Origin: Daucus carota subsp. sativus
Taxonomy: Eukaryota; Streptophyta; Magnoliopsida; Apiales; Apiaceae
NCBI RefSeq assembly: GCF_001625215.2
Contig: NC_030381.2
Coordinates: 2,629,131 to 2,693,130 of the forward strand
Direction: 5' to 3'
Length of the DNA stretch: 64,000 nt
Position 1 is the first letter of the stretch; every line of letters starts with the position of its first letter. Shown here in pieces: positions 46,735 to 59,567 of this stretch. A program made the translations under genes and the position numbers. The notes beneath the pieces were generated by a model, which worked only from the letters and a program-made list of their open reading frames with translations, was not told where the DNA came from and did not search any database.

Positions 46735-46960
46735 TTGAAGGGCGTTTAGATCGTGAGTCTAAATGAGAATTGGGAACGAGAATGAGAATGAGAGGTATGA
46801 GAATGGGTATGCTAAGAGGAGTGTAACTGTGTAAAGAATGATTTACCTTTCAAGTGAGATCGGTTTTTCCATTTCATATCACCAAATTGCTAATCCAAAC
46901 ACCAAATCTCAGATTCCAATTTCCATTAATCGGTTTTATTAATCATGAACCAAACACTTT
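46735..46960. mobile_element. MITE, relative of the 30,057 element
   Basis: The sequence GGGCGTTTAGATCGTGAGTC at the left and AATCATGAACCAAACACTTT at the right, with inside motifs GGGAACGAGAATGAGAATGA and CCATTAATCGGTTTTATTAA, is the inverted and diverged form of the element at 30,057-30,255. Borders are approximate. It lies about 500 bp upstream of the NHL gene. Confidence 0.55.
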
Positions 46961-47495
46961 CTCGATGTGTACCGTTTATGCTCTTGGTTTGCCTTAGGCT
47001 ACATATTAAGATGTTAATCTTAAAATCATCACTAGCAGGCACAACCGAGATGCAGTCCCGGATAACCTTCAAAAATTTGAAAAAAAATTTATTTTATATA
47101 TCATGACTTTTAGTTAAAAGTCGGTACAAGAATTGACTTCGAATCCGGGCTAGTTTACAAATTTTAACATTCTATTTTCCGGACCCGATTTTTTCAAAAT
47201 TCTAGTTCCGTCTCTGCCACATGTCATCAACTTCAGTGTTTTACACCATAGCTAATAAAAGTTTACAACTTTCATGCTTTGGAGTATCGTTATTTTAAGC
47301 CGATTTAATGAAAAACCTAATCCAAATAAGGTGCAAATGCGAAAAATGTGGGAGCAAAAGGTATATTCTTTGCCATGGGGCAGAGGAAATTATATTAAGA
47401 GAGCTAAAGAAAAAGGTTCATACACTATAGCCTTGTTATTTTATTCTTCTGATCTTTTCTCCAGCACAAACAAAACAAACTCCTCTACTTCCCCA

Positions 47496-48098
47496 ATGGC
47501 TAAGCCTGCATTAGGCCCTGAACGTGGAACCAATCCCGTGATCTGGTTTGCTGCAATAATCTTAGCCATTGTCGCGGTTGCAGTGATAACCATCGGTCTT
47601 TTTGTGATCATAAGTTACCTGGTGATCCATCCGACGACTCCCTCCATCAGCGTCTCGTATGCTAATTTGGATAAATTTGATTATGATCAGCTTGGGATGC
47701 TCGATGTGCAGGTCAGAGTAGTTGTTAAGGCCAAGAATGGGAATATTAAAAATCATGTTCGTTTTTACGGACTAGAGTTGGTCCTCGCCTTGCACGGGTT
47801 ACAAATGGCGAAGCTCGTAAATGAGCCATTTGATGTGAAGAAAAATGACTCTGTTGAGTTTCTTTATGTAGTGAAGTCTAACAAAATTCCGTTAAGGAGT
47901 GTTTATCGCGATTATGTGCAATCGTCGTTGATGAAAAATTTGGTATCGTTGGAGTTGAAGGGAACGACGAAGACTAGGTGGAAAGTTTGGGTTGTTGATT
48001 CGGTTAAAATTACGTTACATATGGATTGTGACCTGCATTTCGTTGTTCCGAATGGGAGTTTGAGTACCGGGTCACGTTGCAGTTCCAAATCCTCGTAA
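47496..48098 (+). CDS. NDR1/HIN1-like (NHL, LEA-2 family) membrane protein, 200 aa
   Basis: A single-exon gene for a small type II membrane protein of the NHL/LEA_2 family, some of which act in defence or stress at the plasma membrane. The N terminus MAKPALGPERGTNPVIWF is followed by a transmembrane helix at about residues 17-43 (FAAIILAIVAVAVITIGLFV), then YLVIHPTTPSISVSYANL and the beta-rich LEA-2 region with VRVVVKAKNGN and FYGLELVLALHG, ending near RWKVWVVDSVKITLHMDC and a serine-rich tail. I chose the ATG at 47,496 because the family starts shortly before the TM helix; the frame is open back to 47,274 but that stretch looks like leader. The exact paralogue and role cannot be told from sequence. 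Confidence 0.85.
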   Translation: MAKPALGPERGTNPVIWFAAIILAIVAVAVITIGLFVIISYLVIHPTTPSISVSYANLDKFDYDQLGMLDVQVRVVVKAKNGNIKNHVRFYGLELVLALHGLQMAKLVNEPFDVKKNDSVEFLYVVKSNKIPLRSVYRDYVQSSLMKNLVSLELKGTTKTRWKVWVVDSVKITLHMDCDLHFVVPNGSLSTGSRCSSKSS

Positions 48099-48359
48099 GT
48101 GGTCATCGTTCCTGTCAAAATATTTTTCGATTTTTCGACATCGATATGATCCTTGTATAGAGGAAGAGGTAAATAAGTACAAAGTTTTTAGTTGTAATTT
48201 GTTGTTAGGAATTTAGCAACTTTTACTGACATGAAGATTATAAAGAACTTGAGCTACATGAGATGTGAATTATATTGAGGAAAAGAATATTCACAATACC
48301 TCTTTAATTGTAAGATACGAACATTTTATTTGCGTGTTTGCAAGTTTAGTTATGTTCTA

Positions 48360-48485
48360 GGCCCTATAAGATCATATGTTGAGGCTAAGCCAACAGGCCC
48401 ATTTAATAATGAGCTTTAGCCATCAGGCCCGTCAATTATATGGGCCATGTGTACATGAGTGCTATAAATCAACTCACGGGTCCAG
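48360..48485 (+). promoter_or_regulatory. Promoter-like island with site II motifs, no gene attached
   Basis: Three GGCCCA/TGGGCC-type motifs (CAGGCCCATTT, CAGGCCCGTC, ATGGGCCATG) fall within 70 bp, in a partly repeated frame (GGCTAAGCCAACAGGCCCAT and GCTTTAGCCATCAGGCCCGT). They are followed by CTATAAATCAACTC at about 48,470. Site II clusters with a TATA box usually mark plant promoters, yet no ORF or recognisable RNA follows. Confidence 0.35.
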
Positions 48486-48539
48486 TATTCGCACACTATA
48501 CAAGCATGGATAATCTATAGAGGTAATTTCCAACTTTTA

Positions 48540-51500
48540 ATTGTGTCCATACTGAAAAGCGATTGATGCAATCAATTTTTCAATAATTTTTCCGTTAAAA
48601 GTTTTAACCCAAAATATAATGATCATTTCTAAATTTTGCAATTTTATAATCATAATTTTGACATTAATTATTATCAATGTAATTTATATTCTCATCTATC
48701 ATGTGAGTCTTGATCTTGTAGCACTCGATCAAATTAAGATATTATTATTTAGCTAAAATATAAAAGTAATATACTATCCTAATTTCAATTTTAATTAACT
48801 TTTTAAAATAATGTACATATTATTTTTCCCCACACATTGTATGCCCCAGTCGGTGGCGAATACATAATTTCATAGAGTTTAGTTATTATTACGAAAATCT
48901 TAAATATTGATAATTGTCGATGTCAACGAGTGTTTAAATTCTGTGTCCCTGCTCGATCCGGCTGTAGCTCTAGTCAGAAATTAACGAGGCAATTTTTTCG
49001 GCCAACAAAAACCGACAATCCGATTTTTAAAGCTTAATACACATGCAAGTTCCTCTTTATTTCTTAATTAATTCAACACTTTAAAAAATGCTATTATTAG
49101 CACAACGTGATCCCATTCCACCAATTAAGTAAAACACAAATGTAAATCACAAGCAAATCCCCCATTAATCGAAGACACAAATCATTAACAAATTAATTTC
49201 AATACAATCCCAAGCCCCTCACGTTCCGTACCGAAACTAGTGCTCGGTATCGTCTCGTGCTCGCTACATGCACTTTGTATCGGCCTTGGCGCAACAATAA
49301 GATAATCACGGGATTAATTAACTCAAATTGACTTAAAACGATTATAATCATAATTAAGTCGCAAACAAGCTGTCGAGCTATTTTTTAAGCTTTTCTGACT
49401 TTTTTATATTTTTTATTTTAATTATTGTTACGAAGGTACCTTGTATGTACGTAAAAGCATGTGCTGTATTAGTTAGACTACGCACGTGTGCTGACTGGCC
49501 ATGCAGTATACGTACAGTTTTAAAATACATATGGGCTATAGAGCTAGGTGATTTTATATGGAGAACCAGCTAGCTAGCATGAGCTTAACTGTAAAGTCAG
49601 AGAATGATTTGCTAGAAAAAAAGATCGCATAAAGTTTCGGTATGTGACAAACTACTGATGTAACAAATTTTAAACATTTTCGAAAAATCGAGAATCAGAA
49701 CTAATTAGTACCCCTTGCTGATTTATAACTTGGATTTTTGTTCTGATAAATTGTATTTTTTAATCAAATCGGAGTTTAATAAATAAATCAGTAAAATATA
49801 TTTTAAAAAAGTAATTAGGAAATTTTCAAAACACTAAATTTAAGTTATTATTATGAAGATTTTACTTTTATTATTATGATTTTCCAGAACTACTTAATTA
49901 TTTATTTTACAAAGCTTTTGAAATAAATAATATAAAATCGATCACTTGTTAGAATCCCGAAAATAAGCCCAATAATTATATATGTAAGATGGTGGTATAT
50001 TGACCTCTTTTTTTCCTTTTCTTTTCTTTTTATGTGTCCTTTGATCGCATGCAGTGGTGTAGGAGTCAAAGCTGGCTATTAACTAAAGTGAAGCTCTTCC
50101 AACTCTCTAAGAACAAGGTCATTAGTTCAAATCAATCTCAAATCAATCATAATCCATCCACGTTTGAATTAGTTGATTATTATGCTAATTTTTATTCTCC
50201 TAAAAATTATTTAAAAATTAAGTTAATGATTTGTTATTTATATTTATCATTTAACATCAACCGAGACATAATATCGAACTATTTCATTAACAATTCAACA
50301 TCAACCGATACATAATATATATATGTATCTTATAATTTTTTTTCATTATGACATGAATCAAGACAAAATATCAAACTATTTCACACGTAGGAACATGGCA
50401 TATCATAAATTTCGGTCATAATAAGTTTGTTTGGTTTTAATGATAGAGGTCAATTCGGTTATCTATTGCATCACTACAAAAAGTAGCTTTGCAGTTGTAT
50501 TCCACCAAAGAATTTCAATCACTCACCCAAAAATCAAAAGTAGGGCACCCATCTGCTCTTCTGTCTCTCAATCTTTCCGTATTGTGCATGCAGTTTTCAA
50601 ATCTCTTTCCATGATTCCATGCCATCCCATCCCATCCCATATTGTCGCAATAAAAATCTAATTAAATTCCACAAAACTATTCAATAAAAGAGAGGGTGTT
50701 GCTTAGAAACTGGTGGTGTGCCCATAATGTAGCAAGCTAGTAGCTGATTAATGTGGTGTAATGTGGGGGATACAATATGGGAGGCATTTATGTAAGTTCG
50801 GTCTTGAGACAAAACACCAACAAGCTTTTGCTTGCATCACAATTGATCAACAATGGATATCAACTTGCCTTTTGTTTCTGGTTTTATTTATTGGCAAACT
50901 GCTAGAGACTACCCCTGGTATTGTTTGGCCCATAGGAACCCTCTCCAACCTCCTTTACATACACATGCATACACAAATGACAAATCTTCTCGGGTTTGTC
51001 GATTCGATCTAAACTGGATAATATCATATTAATACAGGATTAAGAGACGTTTCTTGATCAATAAAAACGATCCTTTATGATGAGCATTTTTTTAAAGTGT
51101 TTATATATATAATAACTTTTGTTTTTGAAAAAATCGGTCATTTATCATGATATCAAAGAATTGGATTTTAACTTATCGTAATTTGTCATAAACACTAATG
51201 CAAGATTGACGTTCATGATTTCATCTTTGATCTAATGTAAACTTTCTCATAATATATTATAAACACGATGATAGGATGGATGCTTGTAATTCACTCTTAA
51301 TTCGACCAAAAAAATAGATGAAAATATTTAAAAAAATATATTTTTGATGATAACTCTTTCCTACCACAGTGTTCTCGCATTAAAACGTGAATATGCTTCG
51401 TTCATAGTCAAAGCTATCAACATAAGATGGTTTCATTCATGCTCTCCCGTGCATAGTAATGCTTACAGAGTAATAGTAGTGAAATATAGTCTACATGCAT

Positions 51501-53183
51501 ATAAGTTGAATGTGATTAGTTACACATGTATGTAGCTACAGACAAGATCCAATTTTGTTGAAACAAGTACATGAGTGGGATGATGTCACTTCTTTCTTTG
51601 CATTCATAATTGTGCAAAGTGGGTGACGTCATATTCTGGAAAAAGAAAAATGAACTTTATACATTATTTTTTCAAAAATAAGGGAATAAAATCTTGTTTT
51701 TAATCATGATTTCTTTGTTTGCATGACACGTGTGAAAGCTATTTGAGTTTTGGAGCCGGCTAGATACTGATAAATTTGTCATTTGCCATGTTTACAGAGT
51801 TTTACTGGTGGTTAATTTTTTAAGTGAATCACGATCCACTATCGAGCGAATTAGAGTTCTTTGCAGCGCAGTGTATGAGTCATCACGGTCGCAGTAAATA
51901 AAAATGGACCTCGTGGTGACGAGGCCACACCATCGATTTTGTCTTGTTTCATTGTAAGATCGACACATCGTGACAAATAATGACAATCACAATTACAGTC
52001 AATTTTATCTTATTTTTTTATATGATCGGTTTTGTCATGTCCTTTTGTTCTCAATATATTGCACACCTTCGCTAAAATAAATAATTCTTTAGCATTTGAT
52101 TATGAATCCCGCCAAAAAAGAAAAGAAAATATCGAATCACACTCATCAAAAAATGGAAGAATCTGAAAACTTTTTCTTATTGAAGAAACTTTGGTTGTCA
52201 CTTTTTAAAATACCACCGCGCCAAATGACACGAGGTGGCCATCGCATTCAAAATTTTCTGATACCTGGATTGTGGTCTGATTATTCTTGGACAAAAGAGG
52301 CAATATTTTATTTTAACCACTATTCACAATTTGACACTTAAAATCCACTTTCAGCAACAAAAAAGAAAAGGTCCCTATGCACTATTATCATACATTATCA
52401 TATCCTTCGCATTTATTTTTTAATTTGATTTTATTAATCAAACTGATCGAATATTAAGCTCAAATAATAATCTATATCGAGATATTTGTATAAATTAAAA
52501 TTGAATCTAAGAACAATTATATTTTTACGATATTAAACTTTTAATAATATTATAATTTACATTATTATTATATAATATAAATATTATTAACATAAAAGTA
52601 ACACATTTTGTTCCGTTTTTCCTACCCATCTGTCAAAATTCATTTTAATTCAATTATAACAAATATGTTGATTGTCACAAATTTTTTTATTGTTTAAAAA
52701 AATTAATTTAATATATAACTTACTATATTAATGACATGTGGACGATTTTTCAGATAAAAGAATAAAAAACATAAGAGTAATACAAATAGAACGGAGCGAT
52801 TAAAATGATAAAAAATAAGTGAGACGTGAGCAATATTTTATTGCACCTTTCGAAAAGCAAAAAACAAAATTATGGTGCCAGTGCACAATTTAAACTTAAA
52901 CCCCACTAAATCTACATAGTGTTATATAGCCACAAATGACTACTAATTAAATATTAAACATTAGTGGTAATCAACTTTCTTAATTTTTGGGCGAGGAGAT
53001 TTAGTTGATCTAGATTCGTTAATCTTTTAAGGTAATAAACAAAGTGTCCGTTAACACTTGTATGTTTATGTAGGATTGATGTTAGAACCTTACTTGCTTA
53101 TGATAAAGCGACGGCCTTTTTTATTTATCAATCGTTTTTCATAAACCGTGCAATATCATTTTGACAATTTTAATATATATTTT
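48540..53183. other. AT-rich intergenic DNA
   Basis: No gene is supported. Open frames here are short, lack homology and have AT-driven composition. Noted details are a possible SINE-like piece at about 50,050-50,160 (GTGGTGTAGGAGTCAAAGCT and a B-box-like AGTTCAAATC), a (CCCAT)n tract at about 50,618-50,640, and several long A/T tracts. Distant regulatory DNA of the NHL gene may lie at the left end. Confidence 0.5.
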
Positions 53184-53584
53184 GGGTTAATTATCAAACT
53201 CATCACTCAAGTGGACAAATGGTATCAACTTCATCACTGATCTCCACGGGGTCTCAAGTTGCTCACTAAACTCATCGCTTAATGGTATCAAACTCATCAC
53301 TGCCGTTAATGGTTTCTTTCATTTGAAAGAAACTTAATGGTTTCTTTCATTTTAAATTATATACTTAATGGTTTCTTTCATTTGTTTTTCTTCGGTCTTT
53401 TTTATTAATGTGCCACGTCAACCGCCAATCTGTCACTCCGTCTAACCTCCGTTACTTTTTTTTAACGGCAGTGATGAGTTTGATACCATTAAGCGAGTTT
53501 AGTGAGCAACTTGAGACCCCGTGGAGATCAGTGATGAAGTTGATACTATTTGTCCACTTCGGTGATGAGTTTGATAATTAACCC
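53184..53584. mobile_element. Foldback MITE with GGGTTAATTATC ends (401 bp)
   Basis: The left arm starts GGGTTAATTATCAAACTCAT and the right arm ends ATGAGTTTGATAATTAACCC. Arms of about 130 bp contain CCACGGGGTCTCAAGTTGCT and its complement. The centre has three near-copies of TTAATGGTTTCTTTCATTT. Flanks share TATTTTGGG in a register offset by the GGG of the element. Same terminal family as 13,995-14,466. Confidence 0.8.
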
Positions 53585-53980
53585 TTATTTTGGGAAGATA
53601 GTATATTTGGAATATCTTTATGGTCAATTGCAACAAGTGTTATGAGTTCTTTTTGGGAGGAAAAGTTGTAATCGTGATTCTTTTGGCCTACATGTCGTTA
53701 ATATATTTTGTGGTAATCATATATTTGGATTCAAAGCAATAGTTGGAACTATCTTTATTCAGCATCTTGGATTTTCCTTTATGAGAGATAGATAAAAAGA
53801 GATAAATTATATTGAGGGAATAAAGAGGTTTGTTATTTAAAAAAGATTACCATCTAGTCATCAAATTGTACAAATGAGATATGAAAAACTAAATTAAATG
53901 ATAAAACTTTATTGTTCTATTTATTTATAAAATTTAAAATTAAAATCCTGAAAATAAGTAAGAAAAAGAAGAAAAACATA

Positions 53981-54703
53981 TTCTCTATCAAAACCCTAAT
54001 GAGAGTCGGCCCCCATTCATAATTATCATATATCCTTCACCGTCCCCTTCTTCCATCAAAACCACATCCATCTCATCCATCCTCTCATCCCGGTTCTTCC
54101 ATTTCTATATCTTTAATTTCTATTATAATAATTTTCAATAAAATCGAGATCTAAATCCTTTTGGGTGTGATCTTGTTACCGTACCCATCTTTTTGGGTTG
54201 TTGATTGTCCCCAATTTTCGGGTTTATGTCTTGTTGCATTTTTGTTTCGTTGTCATGTTGCGTGAAGAATGATTTATACGGTGTATTGAAAAATCTGGAC
54301 AACCCGCTTCAAATCTGGAATTGTAGTACTTATCGCGAGAGTTCACCTCGCACAACAAAAGATTGTTCAATATATGGGGCATCTATACCCCCAACCTCAG
54401 TTGTTGTAACTGATGGATATGAACACTAGTCTATCACTGGTTTTTTATGTGCGCAGGTCAATTGTGATTCTACTATAATTTTTCAGTGATGTTGGTGTCG
54501 ACTGGATTGCTCCAGAAACTTTTGTAATCATTTTTATTATCAAGAATATTTATATTCTATCTGTTAAGCAATCTGAAAACAAAGCGGCTATTTGTTTCGC
54601 TTGATTTTTGTTTCACAATCAAGTTGTAGTTGTCAGTTTGGGGGTTTGTCCCGACTGTGTTTATATATTTTATGTTCAATAAAATCTTATTGTTCGTCAA
54701 AAA
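53981..54703 (+). mobile_element. LINE-like or other poly(A) retroposon remnant
   Basis: The segment ends ATGTTCAATAAAATCTTATT GTTCGTC followed by ten A, with an AATAAA signal just before, as in LINE 3' ends. It starts in TTCTCTATCAAAACCCTAAT. A short candidate duplication AAAAACATA lies at both sides (53,972-53,980 and about 54,704-54,712), though the poly(A) blurs it. No reverse transcriptase is encoded; the 74-codon frame inside is not recognised. Confidence 0.5.
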
Positions 54704-54712
54704 AAAAACATA

Positions 54713-57488
54713 AGTAGTTGAATGTAACACAATGTATGTATAAAAGTTATATTTTATTCATCCTCTTTCACATGCCCTTTCTAAAAACCACTCATCTTAA
54801 AAAGTATTTTTTTTAATATCTAATAAATACAGCGAATTAAATTAAGTTGGATGTATATATATATATTAGTCATATATTAAAAATTATATTTGAAGAGTAT
54901 TTCATAAAAATATTAAAAGGCAAATTTGAAAAGTGAATGACGCTAATATTCAACAACAAATCTTTTCAGTTTCAAAAAGAAAATATAGAAGGGGACAATG
55001 TGATTTTATATATGTATATATAATAACATATAGAAAAGAATTATTTAAAATGGTTGGCTAAAATCGTTTATATAAAATCAATATTGATAAAAGAAATGCT
55101 GACAAGCATATTTACCAGTAAATCTCACAGCATATTATTCTGATTCGGAATCAATAATTTTTTTACTAAATAACTTCAGTATTTGTAAATTATCATTTAA
55201 AAAAAATTATTATTTAAACTATTCAACAGAAATAATAACTTAATAGCTAAACAAGCGATTTTTGAAAATTTCATCTTCCTTCTTCTGCTCTCGAACTCTA
55301 TGTGTACTCTAACAGCATTTCCATTTGTTTAAGAGAAACTGAAGCTTTATGTTTCAAATTGAGAATGCTAACTTATTTTTTAAAGCAAGAGAATGCTTAT
55401 TTTTTGTTTCAAATTGAGAATGCTAACTTTTTTTCTCGGAACTTCTGCTTTTTTATTAAATATTTTATTAATTTATTTATTTCTCATTTTTAATCCCAAT
55501 ATCATTATTTTTAAATTCATCCAAACAGCTTCAACATTCCACACATCATTAAACTGACTTTATTTGGATTTGGATTCTAGCTAGCATTAGTTTTTCCTAC
55601 TTTCTGGTTGATCTGGATTCTGGTAATTTCCGGAACGAGTTTCTTGCTAGCTGTATTGACACGACATCTCGAAATCCATAAAAGCAAGAAAAAGCGTTGG
55701 ATGCATGAGTTGTTGTGGTCGAACCTTTTCATATTAAATCACAAAAAACAAAAATTAGACATGCAGATGATAATAATAAGAGGCCCATCCTATACAGCAG
55801 CGTCCTGCTCTTATCTGTGTAATTTGCCGCGCCAAAAACACGGTATCTACCTAGCTACTTATATTGATGCTGAGTTACATGCAATTATGCAAGTAGTATG
55901 CAACTAGCTGTTTTTGTTAGCTCGCAGCTTGCAAAGGCCTCGTGTGTATTCTACGAAGTTCTGAAATTCGGAAATGGACTTTATTCGTAAATTTGGTGGA
56001 GTGCGGCCAAAAATTGATATGCTGTTATTAATAATATTGGTAAAAAAAATGATGTCATTGAAATAAGACAGATTGTTTTGTAATATTTTGTTATCTGCAT
56101 ATTTTAAGTTATATAAAAAAAATATTTTTAATGAAATTTGATAGTAAAACTTAAAACTTTTCCATGGAAAAACTGAAAAGTTATTTTTTTTCCAAAAGTA
56201 TAGGGTGGTTTTTTCCTCTAAAAAAGACTTTTGAGCCCCTCTATTTTTATGTTTATCAAATAATTTTACATTTGTTTTCAGTAAAAAAATTATTATGAGA
56301 GAGAGAGAGAGAGCAAACGGAACTTTGACTTGTTTTAATTTCATCCGCTTGATCTCCGACTTTTGAATATTCGGCCAAACAACTAATTTTATGATCTTCA
56401 TATTCAAATGAAGGAAACAAATTTAACAAAAATAAGAAAAATGAGCGGCATTATTGGCATTATTAGTTTATTTATTTACAATTCAGAGATTGCAAAAAAA
56501 AGAAGAAAAAGAATGGTTCAACATATATTGCCACAAGCTGAAGGTGTATTCAATTTGTACTAAAAAAATCAATCATGAAATTCGAGTGTATTCAATTCGG
56601 ATTTTAAATAATGTAACTGAATTTTGGGATATTCAATCAAGATTTTAAATTATGTTACAAAATCTGGTGATGTCCAATCAAGATTTTAAAATATTAAATT
56701 ATGCTTTAAATTTGATTATATCTAATTGAGATAGCTTAAAATTCATTTAAATCTGATGGTATTCAAATATCGATGGACTTCATAACATGATGAATTTTGT
56801 AAAATTATTAAGTGTATTTTAAATTTTTTGAAATTTCATCAAAATTTATAAGATTTTAAAACATTTTATTTAAATCTTAAAATATATATATCAATTCTAA
56901 AATATGATATAATCCATTATAATTCATAGACCGGAAATAATCTATTAAAATTTCAGTCAAACATACTCCTTAAATGTCGAAAGGTTTCAATTTCCATAGC
57001 TCCTTCAGATTGCCCTTGTCCAAAGTTTCGCAATGTCGAAATGTGTATTATGCTTGAATATGTGGTTTAAGAATGCTATAACTGTATAACAATTTAATAA
57101 TGTTGTTATATATATAATTAACGACTTTGAAATAATGGACGAACTGAACACGTGGATTGTTCTTCGCACGATCTTTTGCAAGAAAAATTCAGAAATAAAC
57201 AAATGAATTGCGCGTGTTGTTCACACATATGCAATTTAATTTTTTTTAATCATTTCTTCATTTCAATTTTTAAATCAATTTTATAATAAAATACGGATGG
57301 ATAGTGGTTGGTTCACACTTTTGTGGTATCATGATGGGTTCTGCAAATAAATATATAACATTCCCTAAATATTTAATTCAAAATAATAATTTATAAATCT
57401 GAAATTTTTCTAATTAAGTCTACGTTTTTATATAAGGAAACACGATAGGACCATAATTCCCTGAGCGTTGTTCGTTATACATTGTATA
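54713..57488. other. AT-rich intergenic DNA
   Basis: No gene or element with defined ends. The longest frame of the area (167 codons, minus, 56,407-55,904) is dominated by K, N, I, F and L as expected from AT-rich DNA and has no motif. A (GA)n tract lies at 56,297-56,313, and repeated CAATCAAGATTTTAAA phrases occur at 56,580-56,700. Confidence 0.5.
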
Positions 57489-57661
57489 CTAGCCTTTAAC
57501 CCGTGCGAAGCACGGGCGGTATATAGTTCGTAATTTATTATTTATAATTTAAATTTTAACATCATTTTATTAGTATTTTAGTATAAATGGATTGAATTTT
57601 AATTAATTTATATTATTCAACTGACTATATTTTCTCCCGATTATTTGGAAATTGACAAACC

Positions 57662-57717
<56 letters not shown>

Positions 57718-58190
57718 ACAGGATTGTAGTACATTTAATCCGAATTTAGTATACGTAGATATAAAAATAAAAAAAGTCAAAAAATTCAAATCTTTTACAA
57801 ACATAGCCGATCGTGTAATACCTTTGAAAGATTCAGTAAATCAATCGAATTTGAACGTAATTTTGTAATTTTGATTTTTTTTTACAATAATAACCTTTAA
57901 GATTAGAGTTAGAAAAGGTTATGTAAATGCTCGTTTTTATATTGAGATAGAACACGTTATTCAAAATTGTATATTTATAATTTTATTTATAAGATAATTA
58001 TAAATTTTTTAATAAAATATTATATGATAATGGATTGTTATGAGTGTTTTTAGTATCTAACAATATAATACTAATAGACTCCACATTTGTAGACTTGTAG
58101 TATCAAAAGGAGAGTACGAAACTAAAAAATATAACTAAAATCTTGGATTAAAAATTATAATCATGTTGGCTGATTATAGTATAGTATAGA
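57489..58190 (-). mobile_element. Small non-autonomous Helitron (702 bp)
   Basis: On the minus strand it begins TCTATACTATACTATAATCA (58,190 downward, host A before it) and ends with a 7-bp-stem hairpin CCCGTGC-TTC-GCACGGG (57,516-57,500), then TTAAAGGCTAG and host T. These 5' TC, 3' hairpin and CTAG features, with insertion between A and T and no target duplication, define plant Helitrons. The inside is AT-rich with a (TA)n tract and no gene fragments. Confidence 0.85.
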
Positions 58191-58751
58191 TACGCTTAGT
58201 TGCAATAAAGAAATCGATAAATCAACGATAAACCAACTATTTAAAGACATCGAATAAATGTGGCTGCTACCAAACCGTAATTTGTAATGCAGTTGAGAAA
58301 GTATTTAATTAAAGAAGATTTTTTTTCTTCAAAATTCTAGTCAATTCCGATGCAAACTCACGGTCTTGATCTGACTTTCTTTATCGAAAAATTAATTATT
58401 ATTTTTACAAATTCTTTGGTCTTTTTAAGGGTGTGCAGAGTAGGCGCCATTCTTCATTGATTTTGTGTTTTTTCAACTTATATACAGTTCGTTAGAAGTT
58501 GATAATTTCCCTTTTCAAGTCAAATAATTTATTTCCGTGATTGTTTCACACAGTCTAGAATCCTTTCGACTACGAACGTAGCTAAAATATAGGAAATTTT
58601 CAGATTGATTATGAAATAGCCCGTCAAAAATGATAATAGAGCAATTAGTGGCCTGGTATTGTAACATTTCTAAAAGGGATCGGTATCTCGCAAAATTTTG
58701 TCATCGGAAGATTGTTGTACGAGAAAACTTTCAAAAATTACAATATACTTA

Positions 58752-58995
58752 GGGTTGTTTGTGTAACTTTAAAATAAGTGCTTTTTACTTAAAATAAATA
58801 AGTGGAGTAGAAATTAGAAGCAAGATAAGACTTATAAGTGATTAAAGTGCTTGGGAAATAAGTAGAAACCCCGAAATAAAAGCTAGCATTCCTAACTTTT
58901 TATAAGTGCTTCTTGACTTATTACACAAACGTACGAATAAATGCTCCTAACTTATATTCCCAGAAGCTGGACTTATAAGTATTAAACAAACACCC
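58752..58995. mobile_element. hAT-like MITE (244 bp)
   Basis: It begins GGGTTGTTTGTGTAACTTTA and ends AGTATTAAACAAACACCC, imperfect inverted repeats, with inner AAAATAAGTG and ACTTATAAGTGATTAAAGTG motifs shared with the element at 9,533. Both flanks contain ACTTA, possibly the remains of the target duplication. Confidence 0.6.
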
Positions 58996-59567
58996 ACTTA
59001 CTTTCGCGGAATCAAGAAATATAGATAACACTGAACCAAAAATAAAATTTTAAAATTATTATTAAAAAATGTTTGAAACATCCAAACTCATTCAAAAATA
59101 TCTCTAAATATCAAGAATAATTAATTTAATTACTATCTAGTGCTACTTGTATCTTAAAATTCTGGTAATTTTAGAGAAATACACAGAGAGTGTCATGCCG
59201 ATGAGCAAATCACATCCTTAAATGCCAAAAGTTGGGTGTCATACAAATACAATGAACAAAGCAATCATAGACACCTCCCTTCAACAAACGGCCCTATTAT
59301 TATAAACCATAAAGAAGAAGAAATTAATAATGTCCATTTCTTCCCTATTATAAGGGTAGATTCATAATGCAATTCTATTTTCTGAATATTAACAGAGAGA
59401 AATAAATAGAAAAAAGAGGATGACGAAAAGTAGATAGAATGGTACGGATAGGAAAGTTCATCCCCTCTGCATTTACTAAAAATAACACTAATGGTACTAC
59501 TATGAATTATGATGCATATTGTTTGTTGTAATATGTATCATGTATCTATAGATAATAGATGTATAAA

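Noticed and set aside
52096..52341. 81-codon plus-strand frame (KKEKKISNHTHQK...)
   Set aside because: No homology, no TATA or splice context, Lys/Phe-rich; treated as chance.
55904..56407. Longest unexplained open frame in the right half (167 codons, minus)
   Set aside because: Composition is dominated by Lys, Asn, Ile, Phe and Leu, with no motif, no promoter context and no relative that I recognise; AT-rich DNA gives such frames by chance.
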